Assembly: GCF_003464085.1 (NCBI RefSeq) | Contig: NZ_QSDR01000051.1 | Location: 1-17,064 of the forward strand | DNA length: 17,064 nt | Source: Clostridium sp. AM58-1XD | Lineage (GTDB): Bacteria > Bacillota > Clostridia > Lachnospirales > Lachnospiraceae | Reading direction: 5' to 3' | The notes under the pieces: model-generated | The model's database searches: none | The model's input: only the letters and a program-made list of their open reading frames with translations | What the model was told of the DNA's origin: nothing | Made by a program: the position numbers and the translations under genes | In this document: positions 7,372-14,527 of the stretch, in pieces | Layout of the letters: each line of letters begins with the position of its first letter | Position numbering within the stretch: the stretch's first letter is position 1

Positions 7372-7378
7372 ACCGCAC
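7362..7378 (-). repeat. Recombination site 4 (inverted, at the entry of module D)
   Basis: On the minus strand it reads GTGCGGTATAGTAATTT and leads in frame into module D (YSNF-VLIENP). It is the outer boundary of the cassette; a terminator for the fibre transcript follows outside it. Confidence 0.85.
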
Positions 7379-7395
7379 TATAAAAACGAAAATTC

Positions 7396-7419
7396 AAGGT
7401 CCATTAGGGCCTTTTTTTA
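7396..7419 (+). terminator. Terminator just outside the invertible cassette
   Basis: A 7-bp stem (AAGGTCC with GGGCCTT, loop ATTA) is followed by seven T residues. It lies 18 nt beyond site 4, so it stays fixed whichever fibre end is in use. A partial copy of its left arm (AAGGTCC) occurs near site 2 at about 5630. Confidence 0.8.
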
Positions 7420-7459
7420 TACATAATAATACAAAAAGTTTAGAAAGGAGTATTACGTA

Positions 7460-7825
7460 ATGATGAAAGACACAATGATTTTGAAGGATGGTAATGTAAT
7501 TGAACTAGAAGAGGCTTCGAGCCTCACTGCTTTGAAGGTAGTTGCGGCCGACCGAGCCGCTATGCTGGAAACGTGGAGTAAACTGACAGTTGAAAATCTT
7601 GCAAATGTACAAATTAAAAATGGGGATGGCTTGGTAGTAGGGAAATATACAGACCTTGTTATGGACCATGAGACTTCAATAGTTGAGAATGATGGTTCAG
7701 TATCAACTAATTATTGCTTTCGCGAAAAAACGGATGTAGAGCAGCTTGAAGAACGTGTAGCAGCAGTGGAAGAGACAACAGATATTCTTACAATGAATGC
7801 TCTTGATGGAGGTGAATTGGTATGA
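7460..7825 (+). CDS. Small phage structural protein, unknown function
   Basis: This 121-residue protein starts at ATG 7460 (a second ATG follows at 7463), with AAAGGAG at 7444-7450. The N-terminal half is mixed alpha/beta (MILKDGNVIELEEAS). The C-terminal 30 residues (VEQLEERVAAVEETTDIL) form a short coiled coil. It overlaps the following XkdX-like gene by 4 nt (ATGA), indicating translational coupling. Proteins of this size occur between tail fibre and XkdX in Clostridia siphophages; I do not know a specific function. Its transcript needs read-through of the terminator at 7396-7419 or an unseen promoter. Confidence 0.7.
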   Translation: MMKDTMILKDGNVIELEEASSLTALKVVAADRAAMLETWSKLTVENLANVQIKNGDGLVVGKYTDLVMDHETSIVENDGSVSTNYCFREKTDVEQLEERVAAVEETTDILTMNALDGGELV

Positions 7826-7944
7826 TAAGGACCTTAATAAGAATATACAAAGAGACAAAAAATAAGACATATTTGAGTGCTGCGGTTAAGAAAAACTGGA
7901 TTACAAAAGAAGAAATGAACATGATTTTAAATGGTGATAAATAG
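7822..7944 (+). CDS. XkdX-like phage peptide
   Basis: This 40-residue product (MIRTLIRIYKETKNKTYLSAAVKKNWITKEEMNMILNGDK, shown here only to identify the family, key part AVKKNWITKEEM) has the XkdX layout: a basic N-terminal helix, then a hydrophobic-W-I-T-K/E-E-E motif near the end. XkdX proteins are encoded between tail-fibre and lysis genes in Firmicutes prophages, and this position fits. The start overlaps the previous stop as ATGA. The exact role in the virion is unknown. Confidence 0.65.
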   Translation: MIRTLIRIYKETKNKTYLSAAVKKNWITKEEMNMILNGDK

Positions 7945-8000
7945 GACTAATAAACAGAATAATAAAAATTTGAGTAAAATATTTAAAAGGAGACAATAAA

Positions 8001-8968
8001 ATGCCAGTATACACAAATGCAGGCGGCGGAGGCGGCCTGGATACAGATTTATTAACAGCAACAGCAGCTGATGTATTGAAAGGGAAAACGGCCGGTGTTA
8101 AGGGCAATGACGAGCCTGTTAACGGTACATTAGTATTAACAGGGGATGCCGCTGATTCCACGGTATTGTCAGGAAAAACATATTATAATACGGACGCAAA
8201 ATCAAAGAGAACGGGAACCATGGTACAAAGACAGCAGCTTTAAATTGCGGAGGAAGCTATACGATTCCGGCAGGATACCACAATGGATCAGGAAAGGTAA
8301 CGGCGAACAGCCTGGCAAGTCAGACAAGTGCAACAGCGACTGCCGGGAATATTTTAAGTGGAAAAACGGCCTGGGTGAATGGCACAAAGATCACTGGTAC
8401 TATAGCTTCTTTAGGAGCACAGACTGTAACGCCAGGAAATGCTCAGAAGACGGTTGCCTGTAGTGGAAAATATATGACAGGAAATGTGATAGTCCCGGCA
8501 GTATCAAATCTTAGTGCTGCAAATATTAAGAAAGGTGTAACGGTTGGAGGCATAACTGGTACATTTGAGGGGTGGGTGCCTACAGCAACAGATCTATATT
8601 ATAATGGAGTTAATAGTGCTGAATTTACACTGGGTAATTCAGCGCAATTTGAAAATACCAGAATAAAAGTAGGTGATTCAATGGAACCTATAGGAGGAAT
8701 CATTTATTTTAGAAAAAATTATGATGTGAGATCTTTTAATAGAATAAATATTCAAGGTGCGCTTGTTTCTTATGCGGGAACTGATGGGAATGTAATATTT
8801 TATAATAATGGAAGCAAAATTGCGACAATTGTAGTAACTAAGAGAACTTCAAACACATCAGTATTATCGGTAGATATAACTCAATTAACAACATTCACAA
8901 GTAACGCAAGAATTTGCTTTAATAATTTTGCAGATTCCAGTTGGATATCTCACATTTGGTTCAGTTAA
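8001..8968 (+). pseudogene. Second tail-fibre-like protein, interrupted by a -1 frameshift near 8226
   Basis: ATG 8001 follows AAAAGGAG (7987-7994). The first frame stops at 8241-8243, but the other frame continues the protein (TKTAALNCGGSYTIPAG...) to 8968. Adding one A at about 8225 joins them into about 322 residues. The N-terminus has a GGGGGLDT linker. Then come three related repeats of the type ADVLKGKTAGVKGNDEPVNG / GNILSGKTAWVNGTKITG / SGKYMTGN...ITGTF, typical of fibre shafts. The last 120 residues are a beta-rich tip. An internal ATG (8375) lies inside a repeat and is not a true start. It lacks a nearby recombination site, so it is not part of the shufflon. Decay or sequence error. 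Confidence 0.75.
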
Positions 8969-9008
8969 AATCATTACAAAATAATTATAAAAAGGAGAAT
9001 TGTTCGAT

Positions 9009-9323
9009 ATGGATGAGGTAATGAAAGCAGAGCTGGACCGCCTGCACGATGAGGACAAGCGCCAGAACAGGCGTCTGGATATCCTGGAGAAAAGCGTTAG
9101 CACACAACAGAGTCTGGCCATATCTGTGGAGAAACTGGCCATGAACATGGAACGTATGCTGGGGGAGCAGGAAAAACAGGGAGAACGCCTGGACAAGCTG
9201 GAGGCGGCTCCGGCAGAGCAGTGGAGCAGTATGAAACGCACGATATTCAATACATTTGTTGGAGCCGGCGCCGGAGCAGTTGCTACCGGCGTTATTTATA
9301 TGATGGCTCAGTATATAAAATAA
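9009..9323 (+). CDS. XhlA-like lysis-associated protein (coiled coil plus membrane helix)
   Basis: The start is ATG 9009, 11 nt after AAAGGAG (8991-8997); TTG 9000 is too close to the SD. The 104-residue protein begins with a charged coiled coil (residues about 1-70: [19 protein letters not shown]...) and ends in a single hydrophobic segment (about 81-101: [18 protein letters not shown]). This topology matches hemolysin XhlA-type proteins that work with phage holins. It is directly followed by the holin gene. Confidence 0.7.
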   Translation: MDEVMKAELDRLHDEDKRQNRRLDILEKSVSTQQSLAISVEKLAMNMERMLGEQEKQGERLDKLEAAPAEQWSSMKRTIFNTFVGAGAGAVATGVIYMMAQYIK

Positions 9324-9340
9324 GAAGGAAAGGGATATAT

Positions 9341-9571
9341 ATGAGCGAACAGACAAAGAAATGGTTAAGAGCAGCCGGCATGCGTGCCGTAAAAACAGTC
9401 GCACAGACAGCCATGGCTACGATAAGCACAGCGGCAGTTCTGGGAGATGTTAACTGGCCTATGGTGGGATCGGCGGCAGTTCTGGCAGGAATACTTTCCA
9501 TTTTGACATCCATTGCCGGACTTCCTGAGCTGGATAGGGGACCGAATGAGGAAGCGGATCCAGTAGAATAG
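9341..9571 (+). CDS. Phage holin (r1t-type)
   Basis: A 76-residue protein, ATG 9341 after AGAAGGAAAGGG. It has a short basic N-terminus, two hydrophobic segments (about 20-36 and 40-60) around [16 protein letters not shown], and an acidic tail ([13 protein letters not shown]). The GDVNW motif and layout fit the Phage_r1t holin family. It should form membrane lesions that release the endolysin encoded downstream. A strong terminator follows before the endolysin gene. Confidence 0.8.
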   Translation: MSEQTKKWLRAAGMRAVKTVAQTAMATISTAAVLGDVNWPMVGSAAVLAGILSILTSIAGLPELDRGPNEEADPVE

Positions 9572-9585
9572 AAAGGTGGTGATCC
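9570..9585 (+). promoter_or_regulatory. Unusually long Shine-Dalgarno element (15 of 16 complementary to the 16S 3' end)
   Basis: The 16 nt match the sequence complementary to the 16S rRNA 3' end with one mismatch (T at 9577). It overlaps the holin stop codon. The only in-frame start near it is CTG 9585 for a 34-aa frame, or the GTGs inside the element itself. Confidence 0.6.
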
Positions 9586-9689
9586 TGGAACATCTCCCGC
9601 CGGCAGGGTATTGTCGGAAATGTATAAGGCATTACGACGAAGTACATAACAGCAGGCCTGGAAGCGATTCCAGGCCTTTTCTTTCTTAA
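9585..9689 (+). CDS. Possible 34-aa Cys/His peptide with CTG start
   Basis: The frame from CTG 9585 (or GTG 9576/9579) reads LEHLPPAGYCRKCIRHYDE... and ends at TAA 9687-9689. It contains C-x2-C-x2-H-x4-H, which could bind metal. Its last third overlaps a perfect terminator hairpin (9654-9677), which argues against coding. Support comes only from the strong SD in front. I do not recognise it. Confidence 0.25.
   Translation: MEHLPPAGYCRKCIRHYDEVHNSRPGSDSRPFLS
9654..9687 (+). terminator. Strong intrinsic terminator between holin and endolysin
   Basis: A perfect 10-bp stem (AGGCCTGGAA with TTCCAGGCCT) with a GCGA tetraloop is followed by a T-rich tract (TTTCTTTCTT). Confidence 0.85.
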
Positions 9690-9713
9690 TTTAATAAAAC
9701 TGGAGGATCAGAA

Positions 9714-10477
9714 ATGGATAAAAGAAAAGTAAGAGGACTGGTGGAATTCTGTAAGAGCAAGGTGGGGACACCATACGTTTACGGCGCCAAAGGGGAAATA
9801 CTCACAGAAAGCCGCCTGCAGGTCCTGAAGAAACAGAATCCCGGCATGTACACCACTACATACACGGCAAAGGCCAGGCAGTTTATCGGGCAGCACTGTA
9901 CGGACTGCTCCGGCCTGATCAGCTGGTATATGGGAATCATTCGGGGCAGCTATAATTATCATGACACGGCGGACGAGCGCGTGCTGATTGGCAGCCTGAA
10001 TGAAAGCATGATAGGCTGGGCACTGTGGAAGCCGGGGCATATCGGTATTTATATTGGAGACGGATCCTGTATCGAAGCGAAAGGGATCAATTATGGAACA
10101 ATTAAGAGCAAGGTATCGGCAACACCCTGGCAGAAGGCTCTGAAGCTCTGTGATATTGACTATGCACAGAATTTCGTTATTACGGAAGGCTTTAAAATGG
10201 CTGCAGACGGGGAGAGATGGTGGTATCAGTTTACAGATGGGACACGGGCAAAAAACGGCTGGTATTGGCTTACAGAGGCTACAGGAGGCACGTCCGGTTG
10301 GTATTTGTTTGACGCGGAAGGATATATGCAGACCGGGTATCAGCAGGACCTGCCGGAGAGAACTTCTTCCTGTGCCCGGATCATGGGATCCACGAAGGCC
10401 AGTGCATGATAACGGATGGACGCGGTGTGCTTCAGATTGCAGAGACATATGACTTTGAAAGTCGAAAATACCTTTGA
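9714..10477 (+). pseudogene. NlpC/P60 endolysin with cell-wall-binding repeats, frameshifted near 10350
   Basis: ATG 9714 follows GGAGG (9702-9706). Residues 1-150 form an NlpC/P60 cysteine peptidase: C65 in TDCSGLISW, H109 in KPGHIGIYIGDG and a polar third residue near E121. Residues 165-210 hold aromatic repeats (WWYQF..GTRAKNGWYWL, GWYLFDAEGYMQTG) of the glucan/choline-binding type. The frame then reads into a false end at 10407-10409. The other frame continues naturally (AGENFFLCPDHGIHEG... to ...ESRKYL) to TGA 10475-10477. One C added at about 10350 would restore about 254 residues. The catalytic domain is untouched, so the shortened 231-aa product could still cut peptidoglycan. Confidence 0.85.
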
Positions 10478-10501
10478 TTTTTTTCTTATTTATAATAGAG
10501 A

Positions 10502-10526
10502 AGTAACTCCGCTAAATTAAGTTACC
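10502..10526. other. Probable right attachment site (prophage/host junction)
   Basis: Inverted arms GTAACT (10503-10508) and AGTTAC (10520-10525) are separated by 11 bp. Similarity to feoB stops here: the minus strand reads through CAGGTAACT and then departs from the expected TGNWPGKT continuation. The layout fits a tyrosine-integrase core site. The matching left site and the prophage integrase are not in the window. Confidence 0.6.
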
Positions 10527-10622
10527 TGTATGCTGGCGAAGACCGGTTAGAGCATTAAAAATAGTGCTCTTTCCCACGTTTGGATTCCCGGCGAGGGCGA
10601 CTACAATGCGTTGTTCGTCCAT
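10512..10622 (-). pseudogene. feoB: 5' fragment of feoB, cut by the prophage
   Basis: ATG 10622 follows GGAG. The 36 codons read [20 protein letters not shown]... with the G1 GTPase motif GNPNVGKS (residues 12-19), then [14 protein letters not shown], after which intact FeoB proteins continue with W-P/A-G. Here the frame runs into phage DNA and stops at 10512. Full FeoB is roughly 650-800 residues with a membrane permease domain, so over 90% is missing. The rest, if present, would be left of the prophage. Ferrous iron transport should be lost. Transcription is from the feoA side. Confidence 0.85.
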
Positions 10623-10698
10623 GTAAAACTCCATAAAATGAATAATCTTATATTTTACATATGCAGGGACAAATTTTATAGTGAGGTAAATTGAGTGA

Positions 10699-10950
10699 TT
10701 AACATTCTTCTACAGGGCGGACAAATATTTCTCCGGCATTGGAATTACGTATTCCGATTACAGCGTTTCTTACAAGATAAGCACGCATGCCGCCCTTTTT
10801 GCCTTCCAATACGCAGGATACCTCCTCTTCTGGGGCAAAGCCCAGATCTTTCAGGCGGACAGCCATAGCATCTTCACTTGCAATCCATACGACGCGGGCT
10901 TTCCGGCCTGTCTCTATTTTATTTAATGGGATAACCATAATGGATAACAT
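10699..10950 (-). CDS. feoA: FeoA, ferrous iron transport accessory protein
   Basis: An 83-residue SH3-like protein from ATG 10950 (79 residues if the ATG at 10938, [11 protein letters not shown], is the start). Neither start has a clear SD. The pattern [16 protein letters not shown], then [17 protein letters not shown], then a conserved end [10 protein letters not shown] is characteristic of FeoA. It lies 76 nt upstream of the feoB fragment in the same direction, the normal feoAB order. With feoB broken it probably has no partner. No convincing Fur or DtxR box was found upstream. Confidence 0.9.
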   Translation of the reverse strand: MLSIMVIPLNKIETGRKARVVWIASEDAMAVRLKDLGFAPEEEVSCVLEGKKGGMRAYLVRNAVIGIRNSNAGEIFVRPVEEC

Positions 10951-11049
10951 CTCGAATTTAGGTAGTTACTGTATGATATGAAGGATAATCGGAATGTTGC
11001 AGAGAAGCGATGAAATAAAATGCGGCCTGTTTTCGTATCTCTTACAGCA

Positions 11050-11808
11050 TTATACTGGAAGAAATACGGGAACAGGCGCATCGATAACCATGGAATTTTC
11101 GGTTATAATGCAGTCGTATGCAAGAATGTGAACGCCTGATTTCTGAGCAGTAGTCAAAGCGTGACCGAACTCCGGCTGCGTTGCCATATTTGGTTCGAAC
11201 TGCGTTATGGATTTCATCTGAATCACGAATAATAGGAAGCATGGGATGCCTTTTTTCGCCATGGCAGTCAGTTCTTCAATATGTTTTAGGCCGCGCACAG
11301 TTGGAGCATCCGGAAAACGAGCAATGCCGTCTTCTTCTAAAGTGACCCCTTTTACTTCCATATATGCCTGCTTTCCGTTTAAATCAAAGGCTAAATCAAA
11401 ACGCGAGCTTCCGAACGTAACTTCTCTGCGTATATTTTCCGCATAATCCTGTGCAGAGAGCCATTCATAGGCAGCCTGATTAGGAGCCTGTGAATCCATA
11501 TTGATTAGAAGACGTCCCTCAGGCAGATTGGAAGAGGATTTATAGACGCCGATAAGTGAGTATTGAGTCCGGCGTCCAGAGGCGGCAGCATTTGGGTGAT
11601 ATTGGAGAAGGATCTCTGCGCCAGGAAGCAGTAGCTCCCGGCAGCGCCCGGTATTTTTTACATGACATATAACCATGGATGATTCCTCATGAATCGGGCC
11701 GATAGTACTTTTATCATTGCCCTGATCCGGGGAGATGAGAGAGGCATTGGCTATAAAACGATTTGGCCGGTCAATAAAACGGGCCCTTTTTATATGTTCG
11801 TAGTTCAT
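11050..11808 (-). CDS. sfsA: SfsA family protein (putative nuclease-fold / sugar fermentation stimulation protein)
   Basis: ATG 11808 gives 252 residues; GTG 11844 would add 12 basic residues and looks less likely. Hallmarks of SfsA are present in order: RFIDRPNRFIA at the N-terminus, CHVKNTGRCRELLLPG, RFDLAFDLNG, MEVKGVTLEEDG, FPDAPTVRGLKHIEEL, and the final GHALTTAQKSGVHILAYDC. The family has an OB-like N-domain and a PD-(D/E)xK-type fold, and its cell role remains uncertain. The gene is intact, about 100 nt upstream of feoA on the same strand and divergent from thrC. Confidence 0.93.
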   Translation of the reverse strand: MNYEHIKRARFIDRPNRFIANASLISPDQGNDKSTIGPIHEESSMVICHVKNTGRCRELLLPGAEILLQYHPNAAASGRRTQYSLIGVYKSSSNLPEGRLLINMDSQAPNQAAYEWLSAQDYAENIRREVTFGSSRFDLAFDLNGKQAYMEVKGVTLEEDGIARFPDAPTVRGLKHIEELTAMAKKGIPCFLLFVIQMKSITQFEPNMATQPEFGHALTTAQKSGVHILAYDCIITENSMVIDAPVPVFLPV

Positions 11809-11878
11809 GGCAGTATTCTCTTTCTTTCTAACTGAATTTTGCACTGGATTTTATAGTCTTATTTTACAGTAAAAATTC

Positions 11879-11907
11879 TTGCGTGCAAAGGAAAAGTATG
11901 CTACAAT
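11879..11907 (+). promoter_or_regulatory. Predicted sigma-A promoter of thrC
   Basis: The -35 TTGCGT (11879-11884) and -10 TACAAT (11902-11907) are 17 nt apart. The transcript would carry a leader of about 115 nt. Confidence 0.6.
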
Positions 11908-11974
11908 CGTTTAAAATTCTTTGGTAAAAAACTTTTGACCGTGACGGGCGGACAAATTGAGATAACTGTAGCTT

Positions 11975-12000
11975 TGCTTTGCCTTTCTAGGGGCAAAGCA
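11975..12000 (+). promoter_or_regulatory. Hairpin in the thrC leader
   Basis: A 9-bp stem (TGCTTTGCC with GGCAAAGCA) with an 8-nt loop is not followed by a T-run, so it is not a terminator by itself. It ends 32 nt before the thrC start and may affect mRNA stability or translation. Confidence 0.5.
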
Positions 12001-12031
12001 GTATAAGGGAAAGAGAAAAGAGGACGAGACT

Positions 12032-13534
12032 ATGAATTTAATGTATCAGAGTACACGTGGCGGGGAAAAGAATGTAACGGCTTCTCAGGCAATTTTAAAA
12101 GGACTTGCAGATGACGGCGGCCTGTTTATGCCTGTTGAGATTCCGGCTTTAGATCTTTCGATGGAACTATTTGCCGATATGAGTTATCAGGAGACTGCTT
12201 ATGAAGTAATGAAGCGATTTTTTACTGATTTTACAGAGGAAGAACTGAAGGAATGCATTAACAAAGCGTATGACAGCAAATTTGATACAGAAGAAATCGC
12301 ACCTCTTTCAAAGGCTGACGGAATGTATTTTTTGGAACTTTATCATGGAAATACGATTGCGTTTAAAGATATGGCTTTGTCCATTCTCCCCCATTTGATG
12401 ACAACGTCAGCGAAAAAAAATCATGCGGATAAAAAGATTGTAATTTTGACGGCCACATCCGGGGATACAGGAAAGGCAGCTATGGCTGGATTCGCAGATG
12501 TCGAAGGAACAGAAATTATTGTATTTTATCCAAAGGGAGGCGTAAGCCGTATACAGGAGCTTCAAATGCTCACACAAAAGGGCGAAAATACACACGTCGT
12601 TGCAATACACGGGAATTTCGATGATGCTCAGACCGGCGTCAAGAAGATTTTCGGTGACAGGGAATTCGGAAATGCGCTGGCAGAAAGAGGCTATCAGCTT
12701 TCATCGGCAAATTCGATTAATATTGGCCGCCTTGTTCCGCAGGTGGTATATTATGTTTACGCTTATGCCAAACTTTTAAAGAACAGCGAGATTGAAAAGA
12801 ATGAGAAAATTAATGTCACGGTTCCTACAGGGAATTTCGGAAACATTCTCGCAGCGTATTTTGCAAAACAGATGGGAGTGCCGATCGATAAACTGATCTG
12901 TGCTTCTAACGACAACAAAGTGCTCTATGATTTCTTTACAACGGGAACATACGACAAAAACAGGGAATTTATCCTGACCAGTTCCCCGTCCATGGACATT
13001 CTTGTTTCCAGCAATTTGGAGAGACTGATTTATCTGAGTGCCGGCTGCGATGCGGATAAGACAAGAGGACTTATGGAAGAACTCTCAAGAGAGGGAAAAT
13101 ATGCAATTACAGATGAAATGAAAGCGAGAATTGCTGATTTCCGGGGCGGCTATGCAACGCAGGCTGAGGATGAAGCGGCAATTGCCGGACTTTTTAAAGA
13201 TACAGGATATGTCATTGACACTCATACAGGCGTGGCTGCAGCCGTTTATCAGAATTATATGAAAGAGACAGGGGACATGACAAAAACGGTTATTGCCTCT
13301 ACGGCGAGCCCTTACAAATTTTCCAGAAGCGTGGTCCAAGCGATGGGATACCAATCTGAGAATGAGGGTGGCTTAGACGTTTTGAGTGAATTCGAAATTG
13401 TGGATGAACTAAATCGAATGTCAGGAATGGCAGTTCCTGAAGCGGTTGAAGAAATCCGTTTTGCAATAATCCGCCATGACAACGAATGTGATGTAGACAA
13501 AATGGAAGAAATGGTATCAGGATTGTTAAAATAA
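12032..13534 (+). CDS. thrC: Threonine synthase
   Basis: This PLP enzyme converts O-phosphohomoserine to threonine plus phosphate, the last step of threonine synthesis in the cytosol. It starts at ATG 12032 after AGAGGACGAG and has 500 residues, full length for the fungal/bacterial long form. N-terminal motif YQSTRG; K112 in GNTIAFKDMAL should bind PLP; TATSGDTGKAA (140-150) and VPTGNFGNILAAYFA (about 265-280) form the phosphate/PLP pocket. The C-terminal part (TASPYKFSRSVVQAMGY) is the family's conserved lid. It stands alone, with its own promoter and no other thr gene next to it; fba follows with a separate promoter. Confidence 0.96.
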   Translation: MNLMYQSTRGGEKNVTASQAILKGLADDGGLFMPVEIPALDLSMELFADMSYQETAYEVMKRFFTDFTEEELKECINKAYDSKFDTEEIAPLSKADGMYFLELYHGNTIAFKDMALSILPHLMTTSAKKNHADKKIVILTATSGDTGKAAMAGFADVEGTEIIVFYPKGGVSRIQELQMLTQKGENTHVVAIHGNFDDAQTGVKKIFGDREFGNALAERGYQLSSANSINIGRLVPQVVYYVYAYAKLLKNSEIEKNEKINVTVPTGNFGNILAAYFAKQMGVPIDKLICASNDNKVLYDFFTTGTYDKNREFILTSSPSMDILVSSNLERLIYLSAGCDADKTRGLMEELSREGKYAITDEMKARIADFRGGYATQAEDEAAIAGLFKDTGYVIDTHTGVAAAVYQNYMKETGDMTKTVIASTASPYKFSRSVVQAMGYQSENEGGLDVLSEFEIVDELNRMSGMAVPEAVEEIRFAIIRHDNECDVDKMEEMVSGLLK

Positions 13535-13548
13535 AGATTATCTGGCTC

Positions 13549-13577
13549 TTCCCAAACCGGGAAAAATGTTATATAAT
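13549..13577 (+). promoter_or_regulatory. Predicted sigma-A promoter of fba
   Basis: The -35 TTCCCA (13549-13554) and perfect -10 TATAAT (13572-13577) are 17 nt apart. It lies in the 102-nt gap after thrC, consistent with strong independent expression of a glycolytic gene. Confidence 0.7.
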
Positions 13578-13636
13578 GAAAAAATAGGAATGTAAATCGG
13601 TCCTTGCGGGCCAATCAAATAATGGAGGTTGATGAA

Positions 13637-14500
13637 ATGTTAGTTTCAGCAAAAGAAATGCTTGAAAAAGCAAGAGACGGCAAATATGCAGTAGGCCAGT
13701 TCAATATCAATAACCTTGAGTGGACAAAGTCTGTTCTTTTAACAGCAGAAGAATTAAAATCCCCTGTTATCCTCGGCGTTTCAGAGGGCGCAGGCAAGTA
13801 TATGACAGGTTTCAAGACAGTAGCAGCTATGGTTAAGGCTATGATTGAGGAATTAAATATCACTGTTCCTGTAGCGCTTCACCTGGATCACGGCTCTTAC
13901 GAAGGATGCTATAAGTGTATCGAAGCAGGTTTCTCTTCCATTATGTTTGACGGCTCCCATTATCCGATTGCCGAGAACGTAGAGAAGACGAAGGAACTTG
14001 TTAAGATCTGTGCAGAGAAGGGGATGTCTCTGGAGGCAGAAGTTGGTTCAATCGGCGGTGAAGAAGATGGCGTTGTAGGACTGGGCGAGTGCGCTGATCC
14101 TAAGGAATGCAAGGAGATTGCAGACCTTGGCGTAGACATGCTGGCTGCAGGCATCGGTAATATTCATGGAAAATATCCGGAAAACTGGCCTGGTTTAAGG
14201 TTTGATATTCTTGAGAATATCAAGAAAGAAGTAGGAGATATGCCTTTAGTGCTGCACGGCGGTACAGGCATTCCGGAAGATATGATTAAGAAGGCGATCA
14301 GTCTCGGCGTAGCTAAGATCAATGTAAATACAGAATGCCAGCTGACTTTTGCAGAGGCAACACGTAAATACATCGAAGCAGGAAAAGATTTAGAGGGCAA
14401 GGGCTTTGATCCTCGTAAACTGTTGGCACCAGGTGCTGAAGCAATTAAGCAGACTGTTAAAGAGAAGATGGAACTTTTTGGCTCCGTTGGAAAAGCCTGA
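13637..14500 (+). CDS. fba: Fructose-bisphosphate aldolase, class II
   Basis: This zinc enzyme splits fructose-1,6-bisphosphate into dihydroxyacetone phosphate and glyceraldehyde-3-phosphate in glycolysis. The start is ATG 13637, 8 nt after GGAGG (13624-13628); the frame is open back to 13604 but that region holds the SD. It has 287 residues, normal length. LHLDHGS carries D84 (catalytic) and zinc ligand H85. NIHGKY gives H177 and LHGGTGIPED gives H207, the other two zinc ligands. KINVNTE (227-233) binds phosphate. The family also includes tagatose-bisphosphate and sulfofructose aldolases, but the position and sequence favour Fba. Intact; a terminator follows. Confidence 0.95.
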   Translation: MLVSAKEMLEKARDGKYAVGQFNINNLEWTKSVLLTAEELKSPVILGVSEGAGKYMTGFKTVAAMVKAMIEELNITVPVALHLDHGSYEGCYKCIEAGFSSIMFDGSHYPIAENVEKTKELVKICAEKGMSLEAEVGSIGGEEDGVVGLGECADPKECKEIADLGVDMLAAGIGNIHGKYPENWPGLRFDILENIKKEVGDMPLVLHGGTGIPEDMIKKAISLGVAKINVNTECQLTFAEATRKYIEAGKDLEGKGFDPRKLLAPGAEAIKQTVKEKMELFGSVGKA

Positions 14501-14527
14501 AAATAGTTAACTGTTTTTAGAAGAAAA

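Larger units (their letters stand above)
4888..7378. mobile_element. Shufflon-like invertible cassette: four tail-fibre ends plus a tyrosine recombinase
   Basis: Four copies of a 17-bp site (4888-4904 +, 5612-5628 -, 6827-6843 +, 7362-7378 -) bound two module pairs (A/B and C/D) and the recombinase gene between them. In each module the codons over the site read S-N-(L/F) in the frame used by the fibre gene, so any exchange between site 1 and another site keeps the frame. Inverting 1x2 would express B (727 bp); 1x4 would express D (about 2.5 kb, flipping the recombinase gene); 3x4 followed by 1x4 would express C. The layout is analogous to the R64 pilV/Rci shufflon, which also uses a tyrosine recombinase, but here it acts on a phage fibre. 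Confidence 0.88.

Noticed and set aside
4888..7378. Diversity-generating retroelement at the fibre gene
   Set aside because: No reverse transcriptase frame and no near-identical template/variable repeat pair; the alternative ends are unrelated in sequence and bounded by a short common site.
9708..10448. Long minus-strand frame opposite the endolysin (246 aa)
   Set aside because: It mirrors the endolysin coding sequence, has cysteine/proline-rich low-sense composition and no SD; the plus strand has clear NlpC/P60 motifs.
10951..11049. Fur or DtxR box upstream of feoA
   Set aside because: Only weak partial matches (for example GATAATC near 10984); not enough symmetry to call.
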